In this document: one piece after another, positions 51,655 through 52,943 of the stretch | Layout of the letters: every line of letters begins with the position of its first letter | Position numbering within the stretch: position 1 is the stretch's first letter | NCBI RefSeq assembly: GCF_004343505.1 | Contig: NZ_SLXU01000018.1 | Span: 1 to 52,943, forward strand | Length of the DNA stretch: 52,943 nt | Direction of reading: 5' to 3' | Origin: Rhodovulum bhavnagarense | GTDB taxonomy: Bacteria > Pseudomonadota > Alphaproteobacteria > Rhodobacterales > Rhodobacteraceae | Program-made: the position numbers and the translations under genes | The notes under the pieces: generated by a model | Seen by the model: only the letters and a program-made list of their open reading frames with translations | Told to the model about the DNA's origin: nothing | Databases searched by the model: none

Positions 51655-52920
51655 TTAGCCCGCCTTGCTTAACACGGTCTTGCAATGTGCCCGCCATGTC
51701 GGAACATTCGGCCCCGCTCTGCGCCCGTTTTCGGGATTTTTCCCGTTCCCTGCAAATTCAAGGATCGTATTGCGCCAAGAATAGGCATCCGTTGGCGCCA
51801 GGTAAACGGGGTAAGACCCCAATGTCTCGCGGTAGATGGCCAAATCGGCACAAATGACAGGGGTGCCAAGTGCCGCGGCCTCAAGCGGCGGCAGCCCATA
51901 GCCCTCGGCAAGGCTTGGCTGTAACAGCGCCGCCGCCCCCGACAACAATGCTGCAACCGCCCTGTCGTCCAGGTCCGCGCGCTCGATCACCGGCCAACCC
52001 TCGGCATGCGCCGTATCAAGGCGCGCGAAAACCTCGGCATTGCGCCAACCCCGGCGGCCAATGACGACCAGTGCCGGTATCCCGCCGAGCGGCGGATCAT
52101 CGACAAGCCCTTGCCACAGATCAAGCAACAGCGCGTGGTTCTTGCGCGGCTCGATCGTGCCCAGCGTCACGAAATAGGGCCCCGGCGGCGGCAGGCCCGC
52201 GGGCAACGCGGCCGGATCGGGGCGGGCAACATCCACGCCCAGCGGCACAACCAGGCCTGGCGGGACGCGCCCCATATGCGCCATGTGCCATTCGGCGCGG
52301 GCACGGGTATCGGCGGAATTGTAGATCACCAGGTCTGCCTGCGCTGACACCCGCGCAAGCCGCGCACCAAAGGCCTGCGGAACGCCCTCGCGCGCATGGT
52401 CCGGGAAATCCAGCGGGATCGTATCGTGGATCAACACGTTGATCCCGGCACCCGGCACGGCCCGAAGCCCGCGCAGGGTGCGCGCCGTCAGGTTGGCATG
52501 GCCCACGTTGAAACAGGCCGTCCCGGCCGGCAGGTGACGGCACAGCATTTGCCCCAGCCCCACCGCCATGCAGCGCGCAATCGCGTGGCGGCGCAAGAGC
52601 GCCTCTGCCGCCGCGCGCGCAGGGTCGCGTGGGCGTAGCACCCGATCGGCCAGCCCTGCACGCGGCCAGCCCCGCCCCCTGATCGCATCGGCCAGCGCGA
52701 TCATCCCGGCGCGACCCGTCAGCACGTAACCGGCCCGCGTCCGCGAAAGGGCAAAGGCCGGCACATCACCGCCCGCAAGGTAATCAAGGTAGGCCAGTTC
52801 GACCCGGTCGATGCCAGTCAGTGCCCCCTGCCCCGCGCGCGAAACCAGGCGCGAGACATCCAGCAGCCACGCAGGCCGTCTAGCGGCGATAGGGGCCGCG
52901 CTGGTACCATTTCCACGCAT
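51655..52920 (-). CDS. GT4-type glycosyltransferase (group 1)
   Basis: 421 residues. GT-B fold: N-terminal LLDVSRLVSRAGQGALTGIDRVELAY, then YFVTLGTIEPRKNHALLLDLW and the donor-site LLQPSLAEGYGLPPLEAAALGTPVICAD, typical of mannosyltransferase-like GT4. ATG 52920 overlaps the galE end by 41 nt. Probably adds a backbone sugar of the same polysaccharide. Confidence 0.88.
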   Translation of the reverse strand: MRGNGTSAAPIAARRPAWLLDVSRLVSRAGQGALTGIDRVELAYLDYLAGGDVPAFALSRTRAGYVLTGRAGMIALADAIRGRGWPRAGLADRVLRPRDPARAAAEALLRRHAIARCMAVGLGQMLCRHLPAGTACFNVGHANLTARTLRGLRAVPGAGINVLIHDTIPLDFPDHAREGVPQAFGARLARVSAQADLVIYNSADTRARAEWHMAHMGRVPPGLVVPLGVDVARPDPAALPAGLPPPGPYFVTLGTIEPRKNHALLLDLWQGLVDDPPLGGIPALVVIGRRGWRNAEVFARLDTAHAEGWPVIERADLDDRAVAALLSGAAALLQPSLAEGYGLPPLEAAALGTPVICADLAIYRETLGSYPVYLAPTDAYSWRNTILEFAGNGKNPENGRRAGPNVPTWRAHCKTVLSKAG

Positions 52921-52943
52921 CGGCGATCATCACCCCGAGATCA
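52880..52943 (-). CDS. galE: C-terminal end of a UDP-glucose 4-epimerase-like gene
   Basis: Only 20 codons visible: DLGVMIADAWKWYQRGPYRR then TAG. The pattern (DL-x3-IADAWKWYQ) is that of GalE C-termini. Overlaps the GT4 start, so the pair is probably co-transcribed. Call rests on a short fragment. Confidence 0.55.
   Translation of the reverse strand, partial: DLGVMIADAWKWYQRGPYRR

Noticed and set aside
1-52943. tRNA, rRNA, CRISPR arrays, insertion sequences, prophage or attachment sites
   Set aside because: Intergenic gaps were read for cloverleafs, regular repeats and terminal inverted repeats with transposase frames; none was found.

Overview
The window is a GC-rich (roughly two-thirds G+C by eye), densely coding chromosome segment from a phototrophic alphaproteobacterium. 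A Rhodobacterales member (Rhodobacteraceae/Roseobacter type, aerobic anoxygenic or purple non-sulfur phototroph) fits best. The reasons are the bacteriochlorophyll and spheroidene-type carotenoid genes (bchI, bchD, bchO, crtA, crtI, crtB, tspO), two perfect PpsR/CrtJ-type TGT-N12-ACA sites between crtA and crtI, and a typical alphaproteobacterial housekeeping set. No tRNA, rRNA, CRISPR array, insertion sequence or prophage was seen.

Layout. 1-7.3 kb: one end of a photosynthesis gene cluster. crtA-bchI-bchD-bchO run leftward (bchO is cut by the window edge) and crtI-crtB-tspO run rightward from a shared regulatory gap. 7.3-10.5 kb: exopolysaccharide genes (sugar transferase, NAD-dependent epimerase, Wza-type export lipoprotein) and a GlsB/YeaQ-like small membrane protein. 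10.5-23.2 kb: housekeeping. This includes a divergent FAD oxidoreductase/mnmD pair (both halves of MnmC as separate genes), a lytic transglycosylase, dapA-trmO-smpB, sseA plus an aminotransferase, rpsU, coq9, a quinone oxidoreductase, and a MarR-controlled flavin monooxygenase with a DUF2783 partner. 23.2-31.3 kb: thiolase, a soluble hybrid histidine kinase, yaaA, recQ, yggT and a thioesterase-like protein.

31.4-42.5 kb: an Atg22-like MFS transporter overlapping mepA, a queuosine-precursor transporter, an apparently undescribed structured leader/sRNA with an 18-codon micro-ORF in front of arfB, pncA-pncB, an unknown two-membrane-segment protein, a MoxR ATPase with a VWA partner, a 51-residue ORF plus hemP behind a candidate iron box, and an ABC1/UbiB-family kinase. 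42.6-47.4 kb: RNase D, kdsD, lptC-lptA-lptB, hpf and ptsN, the classic lipopolysaccharide-transport/rpoN-neighbourhood block without rpoN. 47.5-52.9 kb: a leftward glycan cluster (galE end, GT4, GT2-like, GT14-like, sulfotransferase), mostly translationally coupled.

The two most unusual signals are non-coding. The first is the 34352-34573 leader/sRNA, whose micro-ORF ribosome-binding region is complementary over 16-17 nt to the 3' end of 16S rRNA and is followed by hairpins and a strong terminator just before the ribosome-rescue gene arfB. The second is a 24-nt AT-rich element (ATGGGTATTT...CCAAGAAGAAG) present four times at three gene ends, once as a near-perfect inverted pair. Protein families are read from sequence memory and visible motifs; no database search was run.
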